Notes: generated by a model from the letters alone, not told the origin. Positions 44,457 through 54,371 are shown, counted from the stretch's first letter. The stretch: 55,586 nt of DNA from JAUVXE01 sp964349355 (GCA_964349355.1 CAYGFZ010000008.1:1-55586); one strand, 5' to 3'. Made by a program: numbers and translations.

Positions 44457-45385
44457 ACGACGCTGGCACATCCGGCAGCAGTACACCACTCGTGCGCAGC
44501 GGATTCGTAGCGCTCGTCGGTCGCCCCAATGCGGGCAAGTCGACACTCGTCAACGCCGTTGTCGGCGCGAAGGTCGCGATCACGTCAGACACCCCGCAGA
44601 CGACCCGTCACCGGCTCCGGGCGATCGTCGATACCGAGGTCGCCCAGGTCGTTTTAGTCGACACCCCTGGCCTTCACAAGCCGCACGACGCCCTTGGCGA
44701 GGAGTTGAACCGCTCGAGTCTGATGGCGCTGTCCGACGTCGACGTCGCGTGCCTGGTGATCGATGCGGCGGCGCAGGTCGGAGGCGGGGACCGCTGGGTG
44801 GCCGAGCACGTTGCGAAGTCCTCGGCGCCCGCGAAGGTGCTCGTGATCACCAAGGCCGACCTCGTCGACCAGGCGGCCGTCGAGCGCCAGATCGCAACCG
44901 CGCGTCAGCTCGCGGACTTCGTCGATGTTGTCGTCGTCTCGGCTGTCGAAGGGTTTAACGTCGACGGCTTCCTAAAGACCGTCTCACGCCTTCTCCCGCC
45001 GGGTCCGCGCTACTTCCCGCGCGACATGGAGACCGATCAGCCGATCGAGGTCATGGTCGCGGAGTTCATCCGCGAGAAGATCTTAGTCGCTACCCACGAC
45101 GAGGTTCCGCACGCCGTTGGCGTGGCGATCGAGGAGATGGAGTTCGACCGAAAAGCCGATCTCACCCGTATCACGGCGACGATCTTCGTGGAGAGAGACT
45201 CTCAAAAGGGCATCATCGTGGGTAAGGGCGGTGCGATGATCAAGCGCATCGGGAGCGAGGCCCGCACGGACCTCGAACGGCTTGTGGGCTCGCGCGTCTA
45301 TCTCGACCTGCTGGTGAAGGTCAAACGGGACTGGCGTCGCGATTCGTCGCAGATCCGCCGCTTCGGCTACGGAGAGGGGCTCTGA
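44453..45385 (+). CDS. era: GTPase Era
   Basis: Assembly GTPase for the 30S subunit that binds the 3' end of 16S rRNA. The protein is 310 residues from the GTG at 44453. G1 is GRPNAGKST, G2 region DTPQTTRHR, G3 DTPGLHKP, G4 TKAD, and the C-terminal KH domain has GIIVGKGGAMIKRIGSEAR. The open frame reaches up to 44294 only as an antisense-like extension into cdd. The GTG overlaps the cdd stop. The cdd-era order is common in Gram-positive bacteria. Confidence 0.97.
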   Translation: MNDAGTSGSSTPLVRSGFVALVGRPNAGKSTLVNAVVGAKVAITSDTPQTTRHRLRAIVDTEVAQVVLVDTPGLHKPHDALGEELNRSSLMALSDVDVACLVIDAAAQVGGGDRWVAEHVAKSSAPAKVLVITKADLVDQAAVERQIATARQLADFVDVVVVSAVEGFNVDGFLKTVSRLLPPGPRYFPRDMETDQPIEVMVAEFIREKILVATHDEVPHAVGVAIEEMEFDRKADLTRITATIFVERDSQKGIIVGKGGAMIKRIGSEARTDLERLVGSRVYLDLLVKVKRDWRRDSSQIRRFGYGEGL

Positions 45386-45392
45386 GGCAGTG

Positions 45393-46073
45393 ATGGACAT
45401 GGCAACGCTTGCCCGTGCGATCGATCAGACGCTGCTGAAGCCGACGGCAGGCTTCGCCGAGGCAGCTACGTGGATGGACGACTGCCGCGACGCGGGGTTC
45501 GCGACGCTGTGCGTCTCGCCGTTCCTCGTCCCGCTCGCCTCGCAGAAGCTCGCCGGAACCGACACGCAGGTCTGCTCGGTCGCGGGCTTTCCGCTCGGCT
45601 ATGCCAACACCGAGACCAAGGCCGAGGAGGCCGCCCTGCTCGTCACGCTGGGCTGCATCGAGGTCGACATGGTGATGAACGTCGCGTCTCTGCTCGAGGG
45701 CGAGGACACCTTCGTTCTCGAAGACATCCGCGCGGTCGTCGACTCGGTCGAGCGCGCCTCTGAGGGCCGCGGACTCGTCAAGGTCATCTTAGAGACCGGT
45801 CACTTGAGCGAGAGCGAGATCGATCGCGGCAGTCATCTGGCGGCCGACGCCGGTGCGCACTACGTCAAGACATCGACCGGCTTCGGGCCGAGGGGGGCCA
45901 GCGTGCGCGACATCGAGATCATGCGCGCGGCGGTGGGCCCCGATCTGGGCGTCAAGGCGGCCGGCGGGATACGCGATCTCGAGACCGCGCTTGAGATGCT
46001 CGACGCGGGGGCGAGTCGACTCGGGTCGTCTTCAGGGCTCGAGATCCTCGAGGCGTTCGAGCATCGCAGGTAG
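45393..46073 (+). CDS. deoC: Deoxyribose-phosphate aldolase
   Basis: Splits deoxyribose 5-phosphate to acetaldehyde and glyceraldehyde 3-phosphate. The 226 residues show the class I aldolase barrel, with LVKVILETGHL, the Schiff-base lysine in HYVKTSTGFGPRGA (about residue 159) and GVKAAGGIRDLE. It follows era by seven bases; starting at GTG 45390 would add one residue. With cdd it covers the deoxynucleoside salvage branch. Confidence 0.95.
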   Translation: MDMATLARAIDQTLLKPTAGFAEAATWMDDCRDAGFATLCVSPFLVPLASQKLAGTDTQVCSVAGFPLGYANTETKAEEAALLVTLGCIEVDMVMNVASLLEGEDTFVLEDIRAVVDSVERASEGRGLVKVILETGHLSESEIDRGSHLAADAGAHYVKTSTGFGPRGASVRDIEIMRAAVGPDLGVKAAGGIRDLETALEMLDAGASRLGSSSGLEILEAFEHRR

Positions 46074-46080
46074 GGCCGCC

Positions 46081-46836
46081 GTGCCCTCCTATCCGCTGCG
46101 CGCGCTCGTGCTGCGCAAGACCAAGCTCGGCGAGACGGATCTGATCTTGCACCTGCTCGCCGATGACGGACGGATCGTGCGAGCGGTTGCCAAGGGGATG
46201 CGCAAGCCGACCTCGCGCTTCGCGGGCCGTCTCGAGCCGGGAAGCGTCGCCGACCTCATGCTCAACACGGGGCGCTCTCTGGAGATCATCAGCGACGCGC
46301 GCTCTGTCGACCTGCACCCGGCTCTTCGCGACGACTACGACCGCTCGACCGCGGCCTCGGTGGTGCTCGACGTTCTCGACAAGATGGCGCTCGAGGGGCA
46401 GGCCGAGGAGCGCCTCTTCGGCCTGGCGCAGGCTACGCTGGCTGCACTGGAGTCCGCCGAGGGGGATGCGCACATCCGCGCGGTCGTGACGGCCTTCCTC
46501 GTCAAGGCGATGGCGATGCACGGCTACCGGCCGCACCTCGACTCGTGCGTCTCCTGCGCGTGCGAGACGTCCGCGACCTCGGGTTTCTCGCTCGAAGCCG
46601 GAGGCGTGGTCTGTCCGGCGTGCGGGACCGGTGCCGGCGCGGTCCCGAAGCTCTCGCCCGCGGCCCGCGACCTGATCGGCCGTCTGCTCGCCGCCACCAT
46701 GGCCGAGGTCGCAGCTGCGGACCTGCCGGCCCGCCCCCTCGCCGAGGGCTTCGCTCTCGTGCGCGCGTTCGTGGGCTACCACCTGCCCGCCCGCGTCAAA
46801 GCACTCGATTTCTACGCTGCCGGAGCGGGTTCGTGA
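46081..46836 (+). CDS. recO: DNA repair protein RecO
   Basis: RecF-pathway mediator that loads RecA. The protein is 251 residues from the GTG at 46081 with AGGTAGGG upstream; a longer open frame is a shadow of deoC. The N-terminal OB domain begins ALVLRKTKLGETDLILHLL, followed by a helical domain and a zinc-finger pair CVSC ... CPAC (about 155-185). The usual order era-recO-glyQ is interrupted here by deoC and a membrane protein. Its stop overlaps the next start. Confidence 0.94.
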   Translation: MPSYPLRALVLRKTKLGETDLILHLLADDGRIVRAVAKGMRKPTSRFAGRLEPGSVADLMLNTGRSLEIISDARSVDLHPALRDDYDRSTAASVVLDVLDKMALEGQAEERLFGLAQATLAALESAEGDAHIRAVVTAFLVKAMAMHGYRPHLDSCVSCACETSATSGFSLEAGGVVCPACGTGAGAVPKLSPAARDLIGRLLAATMAEVAAADLPARPLAEGFALVRAFVGYHLPARVKALDFYAAGAGS

Positions 46837-47342
46837 TGACGGCGCCCGGGGGGCAGGCACTCGTCATCGAGACCCAGCTCACCGAGCGCGGGTACCGCGG
46901 CGTGCTGCTCCACCTCGCTGCCCTGCGGCTACGCTTCGCCCCGCTGGCGTTCGGCCTTGCGGGGATGCTCACCTACGGCTCCGGATACCGCACGGAGGCT
47001 CTAGGCCTGTTCGGGGCCCTCATCGCCATACCGATAGTGCTGTGGGGCTATCTCACGTGGCTGACCGGCTCACCCTCGTCGCGTCCGCTCTACGTACCGG
47101 TCCGCTACTTCTTCGATGACGATGCAATGCGCTTCGAGTCGCCCGAAGGCGACGGTGAGATCCCGTGGGGTGATCTGTCGCGCTGGCGAGAGGCGACCGG
47201 CCACATCCTGCTCTATCTGACGGGGACACGTTACCTCGTCGTCCCGGTCGAGCCGCTGCCTGAGCACACACGCTCTGCGCTCGAAGCACTCCTCGGCGAG
47301 AAGCTCGGTCCGGCCCGCGGAAAGAGGACGTCGTTGCGGTAA
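46836..47342 (+). CDS. Small membrane protein with YcxB-like domain
   Basis: The protein is 168 residues from the ATG at 46836, which overlaps the recO stop (TGATG); GTG 46833 is an alternative. Two hydrophobic helices (about residues 28-70) are followed by a YcxB-like C-terminal part, RYFFDDDAMRFESPEGDGEIPWGDLSRW and then a short beta-rich end (LYLTGTRYLVVPV). YcxB-like proteins are uncharacterised. The gene sits between recO and glyQ and is in the same direction, with 37 bases to glyQ. Confidence 0.75.
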   Translation: MTAPGGQALVIETQLTERGYRGVLLHLAALRLRFAPLAFGLAGMLTYGSGYRTEALGLFGALIAIPIVLWGYLTWLTGSPSSRPLYVPVRYFFDDDAMRFESPEGDGEIPWGDLSRWREATGHILLYLTGTRYLVVPVEPLPEHTRSALEALLGEKLGPARGKRTSLR

Positions 47343-47379
47343 GATACGGGCCACGCCTTCGAGAGGAGACAGGCCTCAC

Positions 47380-48279
47380 ATGCAGGGATCGACATTCCAA
47401 GACATCATCCTCGCGCTCTCGCGCTACTGGGCCGACCAGGGCTGCGTGCTGTTGCAGCCCTACGACACCGAGGTCGGAGCGGGTACGTTCCACCCCGCGA
47501 CCACGCTCAAGTCCCTCGGCCCGGATCCGTGGAAGACCGCGTATGTTCAGCCGAGTCGCCGCCCCGCGGACGGCCGGTACGGTGAGAACCCCAACCGCCT
47601 GCAGCACTACTACCAGTACCAGGTGATCTTGAAGCCGAGCCCCGATAACGTGCTCGAGCTCTACTGGGATTCGCTGCGCGCGATCGGCATCGAGCCAGCC
47701 GAGCACGATGTGCGGCTCGTCGAGGACGACTGGGAGTCGCCGACGCTGGGCGCATGGGGGCTCGGCTGGGAGGTCTGGCTCAACGGCATGGAGGTCACGC
47801 AGTTCACCTACTTCCAGCAGGTCGGGGGCTTTGACTGTCGTCCCGTCCCCGCAGAGATCACCTACGGGCTCGAGCGCCTCGCGATGTACATCCAGGGCGT
47901 GGACAGCGTCTACGACCTCGTGTGGGTAAAGGGCGATGACACCACTCCCGGCTACACCTACGGTGACGTCTTCAAGCGCAACGAGTACGAGTACTCTCGC
48001 CACAACTTCGAGATCGCCGACATCGCGATGCTCTACCGCCTCTTCGACACCTACGAGGCCGAGTGCCGCCGCATCCTGGACGCAGGAACCCCGCTACCCG
48101 CCTACGACTACGTGCTCAAGTGCTCGCACGCCTTCAACCTGCTCGACGCCCGCGGCGCCATCGCGGTCGCCGAGCGCGTGAGTTTCATCGGCCGCGTTCG
48201 CGCTCTGGCGAAGGGATGCTGCGAGGCCTACGTCGCCTCGCTCGCCTCCGCTGACGCGCAAGGCGGTGATGCATCGTGA
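47380..48279 (+). CDS. glyQ: Glycyl-tRNA synthetase alpha subunit
   Basis: Class II catalytic subunit, 299 residues, of the alpha2beta2 enzyme. It starts MQGSTFQDIILALSRYWA and holds TFHPATTLKSLGPDPWKTAYVQPSRRP, the hallmark of this family. The ATG has GAGAGGAGA upstream, and a TAAGAT -10-like box lies at 47341-47346, so a promoter may serve glyQ-glyS. The two-subunit form is rare in classical high-GC actinobacteria and is part of the taxonomic hint. The stop overlaps glyS. Confidence 0.96.
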   Translation: MQGSTFQDIILALSRYWADQGCVLLQPYDTEVGAGTFHPATTLKSLGPDPWKTAYVQPSRRPADGRYGENPNRLQHYYQYQVILKPSPDNVLELYWDSLRAIGIEPAEHDVRLVEDDWESPTLGAWGLGWEVWLNGMEVTQFTYFQQVGGFDCRPVPAEITYGLERLAMYIQGVDSVYDLVWVKGDDTTPGYTYGDVFKRNEYEYSRHNFEIADIAMLYRLFDTYEAECRRILDAGTPLPAYDYVLKCSHAFNLLDARGAIAVAERVSFIGRVRALAKGCCEAYVASLASADAQGGDAS

Positions 48280-50354
48280 CGCAGGTACGCGAGCTCGTCT
48301 TCGAGATCGGGGCCGAGGAGATCCCGTCGGCGCCACTCTACGCCGCGATCGGTCAGCTCAAGGCCGATGCCGAGGCTGCACTTACCGGGGCGCGCCTCAC
48401 GTACGGCGTGGTCGACGTGTTCGGCTCACCGCGCCGCCTCGTGCTGCGCGTGACCGACCTGGCCGGGCAGCAGGCCGACCGCTTCGAGCGCGTGAAGGGC
48501 CCCGCTATCAAGGCCGCGTTCGACGCCGGGGGCAACCCCACGAAGGCCGCGATGGGCTTCGCCCGCAGCAAGGGCGTCGATGTAGCGACTCTCGAGCGCG
48601 TCGAGGACGATGCCGGCTCCTACGTCTATGCGGTCATCGACGAGCCGGGCCGTCCTGCCGCCGAGGTACTGCCCGGGCTTCTCGGCGGACTTGTGGCGGG
48701 CTTGGACTGGCCCAAGTCGATGAGGTGGGGGAGCGGCGAGACCCGCTTCACGCGCCCCGTGCGCTGGATGCTCGCGCTGTTTGGCAGCGAGGTCGTGCCG
48801 GTCACCTTCGCCGGGTTGACTGCCGGTCGCGTCACCTTCGGCCATCGATTCCTGGCACCCGGTGCCATCGAGGTCTCCTCGGCGGCCACCTACGACGAGG
48901 CTGCCGCATGCGGGCTCGTGCTCTACGACCACACCCGTCGCGCTACTGTGATCCGCGAAGGCATCGACGAGGCCGCTGACGCCCACGGTGGCGCGCGTGC
49001 CGTGGTGCCGGAGCCGGTCTTTGCCGAGGTCGTGAACCTCGTCGAGCACCCGACCGCCGCCGTGGGCCGCTTCGACGAGGAGTTCTTAGCGGTTCCGCGC
49101 GAGGTGCTGACGACTGCGATGCAGTCCCACCAGCGCTACTTCCCGCTCGAGGGCGCTGACGGGGAGCTGTTGCCCGCCTTCGTGGTGGTGCACAACGGCG
49201 ACCCGGCGCACACGGGCGGGATCGTCGCCGGTCACGAGCGCGTCATCCGCGCACGCCTTGCCGACGCCGCGTTCTTCTACGGCGAGGACCTTGCCCGCTC
49301 GCTCGAGTCCTACACGTCTGACCTGGAGCGGATCGTCTTCCAGGAGAAGCTCGGGACGCTCGGCGCGAAGGTGGAGCGCATCGAGGGCCTCACCGCCAGG
49401 CTCGCGGCAATCGCCGACGCCGATCCCGGTACCACCGCCGAGGCGATCCGCGCGGCGCACCTGTGCAAGGCCGACCTCGTCACGCACGTCGTGATCGAGT
49501 TCCCGTCGCTGCAAGGCGTCATGGGCCGCTACTACGCGCTGGCAGCAGGGGAGAGCCCGGCCGTCGCCGACGCGATTCCCGCGCACTATCAGCCCCGGTT
49601 CGCCGGAGACGCGCTGCCCGCGACGGGTGCGGGCAAGCTCGTGTCAGTCGCCGATAAGCTCGACACGATGTGCGGCATCTTCGCTGCCGGGATGGCTCCC
49701 ACCGGTTCGGCAGACCCCTACGCGCTTCGCCGGGGCGCACTCGGCATCCTCGGCATCATCGTCGACGGTCTGGAGCTCACGCTCATCGAGGCGGTCGCGG
49801 CCGCCCTGGACGGCTACGCCGACACGCTCGACTTCGATCTCGATGCGACAGGCGGCGCGGTCACCGCGTTCATCGCCGGGCGCTTCGAGGGGATGCTGCG
49901 CGATCGCGGTCACGCTTACGACACCGTCGCCGCCGTGCTCGCGGTGGCCGCAGACGACCCCGCCGACGCTCTCGCGCGCTGTGAGGCTCTCAGCGCGATG
50001 CGCGCCGAGAGCGACGTGATGGAGAACCTCTCGGTCGCCTTCACGCGTGCCAAGAACCTCGCGAAACCCGATCTTGGTGTGCACGCCGATCCCGACTTGA
50101 TGGGCGCCGAGGAAGCCGCACTCGCCGATGCACTCTCCGCAGCCGAACAGGCGGCGGCACTCTCGTTTGATGTCGGCGACTACCCGGCCGTGCTCGGGAC
50201 ACTCGCTTCGCTCCGCGCTCCGATCGACGCGTTCTTCGACGGCGTGCTCGTCATGGACCCCGACGAGCAGCTGCGCGACAATCGGCTTAGGCTGCTGAAC
50301 CGATTCGTGGCGCTCTTCGCACGCTACGCGGATTTCAGCCGCCTCGTGGGTTAG
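48276..50354 (+). CDS. glyS: Glycyl-tRNA synthetase beta subunit
   Basis: tRNA-binding beta subunit, 692 residues. The N-terminus is VFEIGAEEIPSAPL; SMRWGSGETRFTRPVRWML and LTTAMQSHQRYF are typical blocks, and a C-terminal anticodon-binding (DALR-like) part covers about 590-690. The GTG overlaps the glyQ stop (GTGA), so the two subunits are made together. Ordinary and complete. Confidence 0.96.
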   Translation: MTQVRELVFEIGAEEIPSAPLYAAIGQLKADAEAALTGARLTYGVVDVFGSPRRLVLRVTDLAGQQADRFERVKGPAIKAAFDAGGNPTKAAMGFARSKGVDVATLERVEDDAGSYVYAVIDEPGRPAAEVLPGLLGGLVAGLDWPKSMRWGSGETRFTRPVRWMLALFGSEVVPVTFAGLTAGRVTFGHRFLAPGAIEVSSAATYDEAAACGLVLYDHTRRATVIREGIDEAADAHGGARAVVPEPVFAEVVNLVEHPTAAVGRFDEEFLAVPREVLTTAMQSHQRYFPLEGADGELLPAFVVVHNGDPAHTGGIVAGHERVIRARLADAAFFYGEDLARSLESYTSDLERIVFQEKLGTLGAKVERIEGLTARLAAIADADPGTTAEAIRAAHLCKADLVTHVVIEFPSLQGVMGRYYALAAGESPAVADAIPAHYQPRFAGDALPATGAGKLVSVADKLDTMCGIFAAGMAPTGSADPYALRRGALGILGIIVDGLELTLIEAVAAALDGYADTLDFDLDATGGAVTAFIAGRFEGMLRDRGHAYDTVAAVLAVAADDPADALARCEALSAMRAESDVMENLSVAFTRAKNLAKPDLGVHADPDLMGAEEAALADALSAAEQAAALSFDVGDYPAVLGTLASLRAPIDAFFDGVLVMDPDEQLRDNRLRLLNRFVALFARYADFSRLVG

Positions 50355-50369
50355 GGTGGCGAAGACATC

Positions 50370-51176
50370 GTGAGCGCCGACGGGACCGTCAAAATACTCG
50401 TTCTCTCCGACTCACTCGGAGAGACCGCAGACCTTGTCGCCCGCGCGGCTGCGAGCCAGTATCCGCGCGAGGCGTTTCAGATCGTGCGCCTCGCCAAGGT
50501 TGCGTCGCCAGGCTCGCTCGAGGGTGCAGTCCGCGCAGCTGCCGAGGAGGGCTGCGTGTTCTTCTACACGCTCGCCGATCCCGAGATGCGCGATCGCATG
50601 CACGTGCTCGTGACCGAGCTCGGACTCGGCGCTGTCGACATCCTCGGCCCGGCGGTCGAAGCCCTCGGCAACACCGCGTGCGCCGGTCCGACTGGCGAGG
50701 CAGGTGCGATCCGCAAGACAGACCGCGGGTACTTCCAGCGTATCGACGCGATGGAGTTCGCGGTGCGCCACGACGATGGCCGCCATCCCGAGGGGCTCGC
50801 CGAGGCCGAGGTCGTGCTGATCGGCGTGTCGCGAACGAGCAAGACGCCACTGTCGATGTATCTGGCGTTCAAGGGCTACAAGGTCGCCAACATACCGCTC
50901 ATGAGCGAGGTCGAGCCGCCGCCCGAACTCTTCGACGTGGACCCGCGACGGGTCTTCGGGCTGGTCAGCGACGTCGATCTGCTTGCATCCATCCGCAGCC
51001 AGCGGCTCGTCGAGCTGGGCAGCTACGCGCGGGCCTACGCCGAGCGGGAGGCGGTCCAGCGCGAACTGGATACCGCCCGCTCCCTGATGCGCACTCTCGG
51101 CTGTATCGTTGTCCGTACCGATAACCGCGCGATCGAGGAGACAGCACAGGAGATAATCCGCTATCTTGAGCAGTGA
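50370..51176 (+). CDS. ppsR: Pyruvate, phosphate dikinase regulatory protein (bifunctional kinase/pyrophosphorylase)
   Basis: The protein is 268 residues. It phosphorylates PPDK on a threonine with ADP and removes the group with phosphate. The signatures are VLSDSLGETADLVARAAASQ at the N-terminus, GPTGEAGAIRKTDRGYFQRI, and the P-loop GVSRTSKTPLSMYLA (about 152-166), then the SDVDLLASIRSQRL end. The target enzyme gene, ppdK, starts 84 bases downstream, which makes the functional pairing clear. glyS ends 15 bases upstream. Confidence 0.94.
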   Translation: MSADGTVKILVLSDSLGETADLVARAAASQYPREAFQIVRLAKVASPGSLEGAVRAAAEEGCVFFYTLADPEMRDRMHVLVTELGLGAVDILGPAVEALGNTACAGPTGEAGAIRKTDRGYFQRIDAMEFAVRHDDGRHPEGLAEAEVVLIGVSRTSKTPLSMYLAFKGYKVANIPLMSEVEPPPELFDVDPRRVFGLVSDVDLLASIRSQRLVELGSYARAYAEREAVQRELDTARSLMRTLGCIVVRTDNRAIEETAQEIIRYLEQ

Positions 51177-51259
51177 ACCCACGCCCGGGGGCGCGGTGCG
51201 GTGTCGTATACGCGCTTTGGGCGGGTCGTGTCAGGTCCGTGAACAAGGGAGATTGAATA

Positions 51260-53971
51260 GTGTCTGACGTCAAGCGTGTGTATGCGTTCCGCGAGGGTGA
51301 TGCTTCGATGAAGCACGTTCTCGGGGGGAAGGGCGCCAACCTCGCCGAGATGACAAAGCTCGGACTTCCGGTGCCACCGGGCTTCACGATCACCTGCCAG
51401 ACATGCGTCGAGTACTACAAAGGGGGCAACGTCTTCCCGGCTGGACTCGAAGCTGAGATCGAGACCTACGTCGCAGAGCTTGAGGCCGAGATGGGCAAGC
51501 GCCTCGGCGATCCATCCGACCCGCTCCTCGTCTCCGTGCGCTCCGGCGCGCCGTTCTCGATGCCGGGCATGATGGACACCATCTTAAACCTCGGTATGAA
51601 CGACACGTCGGTCGAGGGCCTGATCGCTCAGACCGGCAACGAGCAGTTCGCGTGGGATTCCTACCGCCGCTTCGTGCAGATGTTCTCCAAGGTCGTGCTC
51701 GACGTCGCGGGCGACCACTTCGAGAACGCGCTCACCTCGATGCGCCAGGCACGCGGGGTCAAGAGCGATAACGAACTGTCCGCCGACGACCTCAAGAAGC
51801 TGGTGAGCCAGTTCAAGGAGATCGTGGCGGCCCACGTGTCCGCCGAGGAGTTCCCGGACCTCGCCACCGCAGCCGGCGGTCGCGTCGAGTTCCCGCAGGA
51901 CGTCAAGGCGCAGCTCAAACTCTCGATCGAAGCCGTCTTCAGGTCGTGGATGAACCGGCGTGCGATCGACTACCGCCGCCTCTACCGCATCGCGGACGAC
52001 CTTGGCACGGCGGTCAACGTTCAGACGATGGTGTTCGGCAACAAGGGTGAGGGCAGCGCGACGGGTGTCGCGTTCACGCGCGATCCTGCCGACGGAACCA
52101 ACGAGTTCTACGGCGATTTCCTCATCAACGCCCAGGGCGAAGACGTGGTTGCCGGTATCCGCAACACCACTGCGATCGCCGAGCTCCACGACGTGATGCC
52201 CGATGTCGCGCGCGAGCTCGACGGCGTGTTCGCCACGCTTGAGAACCACTACCGCGACATGTGCGACATCGAGTTCACGATCGAGCAGGGCAAGCTGTGG
52301 ATGCTGCAGACCCGCGTCGGTAAGCGTACCGCACGCGCCGCCCTCAAGATCGCGGTCGACATGGTGGAAGAGGAGCTCATCACCCGCGAGGAGGCTGTCT
52401 TGCGGGTCGATCCGGACCAGCTCGACCAGCTCCTGCACCCGCAGTTCGACGCCGACGCCACCTACGACGCGATCGCCAAGGGCCTCAACGCCTCTCCCGG
52501 CGCTGCGGTCGGTGAGGTCGTCTTCACCGCCGACGATGCCGTCGCCGCCGTTGCCGACGGCCGCAAGGTCATCTTAGTTCGCTGGGAGACCACCCCTGAC
52601 GACCTGCACGGCATGATCGCCGCCGAGGGTATCCTGACCTCACACGGTGGCAAGACCTCGCATGCGGCGGTCGTCGCCCGCGGCATGGGTAAGCCGTGCG
52701 TGTGTGGCGCCGAGTCGCTCAAGATCGACGCCGGCAAGAGGCGTGCGGTCGTCTCGGGCACCGGCACTGTGCTCGCCGAGGGTGACATGATCTCGATCAA
52801 CGGTACGACCGGCGTGGTCGTGCTCGGTGCGGTCGACCTGGTCTCGCCGGAGGTTTCCGGTGACTTCGACACCATTTTAGGCTGGGCTGACGAGTTCCGT
52901 CGCCTCGGTGTGCGCGCCAACGCCGACACCCCTGAAGATGCCGCTCTCGGCCGCTCGTTCGGTGCTGCCGGTATCGGGCTGTGCCGAACGGAGCACATGT
53001 TCCTCGGCGACCGTAAGTCGATCGTGCAAGACATGATCCTGGCCGAGGACGACGCGTCACGCTCCGCTGCCCTCGACCAGCTGCTCGACGTCCAGACCGA
53101 GGACTACCTGGGCATCTTCAAGGCGATGGACGGCCTGCCGGTGACGGTGCGTCTGCTCGACCCGCCGCTCCACGAGTTCCTTGAGAATCCGCGTGAACTC
53201 GCCGTCGAGATCGCGCGCGCCGAGTGTGCCGGGGCCAGTGAGGACGAGTTGGCTCCCCGCTACAAGCTCCTGAGCCAGATCGACCACATGGCCGAGGCCA
53301 ACCCGATGCTCGGGCTTCGCGGATGCCGTCTGGGCATCATGCACCCCGAGATCTACGCGATGCAGGTCCGGGCGATCGCGCGTGCAGCGTGTCAGCTGCG
53401 CGAGGCGGGCGCTGACCCGAAGCCCGAGATCATGATCCCGCTCGTGTCGGTGCGCGCCGAACTCGAAGTGCTGCGCGCAGAGAGCGAGAAGGTCGTCGCC
53501 GGGGTCTTAGAGGAGTGTGGCTCCGATCTCGAGATCACCATCGGCACGATGATCGAGCTTCCGCGTGCGGCGGTCATGGCCGACCGCATCGCCGAGGTGG
53601 CCGATTTCTTCTCGTTTGGCACCAACGACCTCACACAGACGACGTTCGGGTTCTCGCGCGACGACATCGAGTCGAAGTTCCTGCCGCGCTACCTGGACCG
53701 CAAGATCTTGCCGCGCAATCCGTTCGAGACGGTCGACGACGGCGTGGCGAAGCTCGTGGAGATGGGTTGCAAGCTGGGCCGCGAGACCAATCCGGATATC
53801 AAACTCGGAGTGTGCGGCGAGCACGGCGGCGACCCGGATTCCGTGAAGGTGTTCCACACTATCGGACTCGACTACGTGTCGTGTTCGCCCTACCGGGTTC
53901 CGCTTGCGCGACTGGCCGCGGCTCAGGCCGCGCTCGAGGAGGGTGCGGGCTCGGGCTCGGACAACCGATAA
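51260..53971 (+). CDS. ppdK: Pyruvate, phosphate dikinase
   Basis: Interconverts pyruvate and phosphoenolpyruvate with ATP and phosphate. The 903 residues hold the nucleotide-binding N-terminal domain (GGKGANLAEMTKLGLPVPPGF near 18-38), the swivelling domain with the catalytic histidine in GGKTSHAAVVARGMGKPCVCG (about 460), and the PEP/pyruvate barrel (GLCRTEHMF about 575, FSFGTNDLTQTTFG about 790, and CGEHGGDPDSV about 853). A GTG start is preceded by AAGGGAGA. Regulated by ppsR upstream. Important for gluconeogenesis or pyrophosphate-linked energy use in anaerobes. Confidence 0.97.
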   Translation: MSDVKRVYAFREGDASMKHVLGGKGANLAEMTKLGLPVPPGFTITCQTCVEYYKGGNVFPAGLEAEIETYVAELEAEMGKRLGDPSDPLLVSVRSGAPFSMPGMMDTILNLGMNDTSVEGLIAQTGNEQFAWDSYRRFVQMFSKVVLDVAGDHFENALTSMRQARGVKSDNELSADDLKKLVSQFKEIVAAHVSAEEFPDLATAAGGRVEFPQDVKAQLKLSIEAVFRSWMNRRAIDYRRLYRIADDLGTAVNVQTMVFGNKGEGSATGVAFTRDPADGTNEFYGDFLINAQGEDVVAGIRNTTAIAELHDVMPDVARELDGVFATLENHYRDMCDIEFTIEQGKLWMLQTRVGKRTARAALKIAVDMVEEELITREEAVLRVDPDQLDQLLHPQFDADATYDAIAKGLNASPGAAVGEVVFTADDAVAAVADGRKVILVRWETTPDDLHGMIAAEGILTSHGGKTSHAAVVARGMGKPCVCGAESLKIDAGKRRAVVSGTGTVLAEGDMISINGTTGVVVLGAVDLVSPEVSGDFDTILGWADEFRRLGVRANADTPEDAALGRSFGAAGIGLCRTEHMFLGDRKSIVQDMILAEDDASRSAALDQLLDVQTEDYLGIFKAMDGLPVTVRLLDPPLHEFLENPRELAVEIARAECAGASEDELAPRYKLLSQIDHMAEANPMLGLRGCRLGIMHPEIYAMQVRAIARAACQLREAGADPKPEIMIPLVSVRAELEVLRAESEKVVAGVLEECGSDLEITIGTMIELPRAAVMADRIAEVADFFSFGTNDLTQTTFGFSRDDIESKFLPRYLDRKILPRNPFETVDDGVAKLVEMGCKLGRETNPDIKLGVCGEHGGDPDSVKVFHTIGLDYVSCSPYRVPLARLAAAQAALEEGAGSGSDNR

Positions 53972-54002
53972 GACGAGTGCACGACCGACGGGCGGGACGG
54001 CG

Positions 54003-54371
54003 TTGGCGAGAGGGACGAAGCTCTTCCAGGCTCCGAGATCACCCCTGATCCAGGGACGGTCTCGACAGGTGCGCCCCTGGTGGCAGCCGTATGTCGTCTC
54101 TGTGGTGCTGGGCCTCGCGTGGCCGGTAGCGTCGTCGTTTCCACACGAGATGGCCGAGACGGGCCGAGAAGGATTCGCCCTCGCGCTGCGTGGCTCGTTG
54201 GTGTCGTGGGCCGAAGGTCTGGCGGTGTTGGTGCCCGCGGTGATCGTGGGCGCGGCGATCGGGGTCGCGCTCGGCGGGATGTGGGGGACGAAGTTTCGCT
54301 GGGTTCCGGGCGCGCTCGCGGCGATAGGGACGTGGTACGCAGCTCTCGTTCTGGTCGGCCTGTTCAGTTAG
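54003..54371 (+). CDS. Hypothetical small membrane protein
   Basis: The protein is 122 residues from a TTG at 54003 with a weak GGGACGG upstream; a GTG at 54070 would begin at the first membrane helix. It has two or three hydrophobic stretches (about residues 25-45, 70-90 and 95-120), the middle one Gly/Ala-rich (VPAVIVGAAIGVALGGMWG). No known domain is recognised. It lies in the same direction between ppdK and dgt, 31 bases after ppdK. Confidence 0.6.
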   Translation: MARGTKLFQAPRSPLIQGRSRQVRPWWQPYVVSVVLGLAWPVASSFPHEMAETGREGFALALRGSLVSWAEGLAVLVPAVIVGAAIGVALGGMWGTKFRWVPGALAAIGTWYAALVLVGLFS

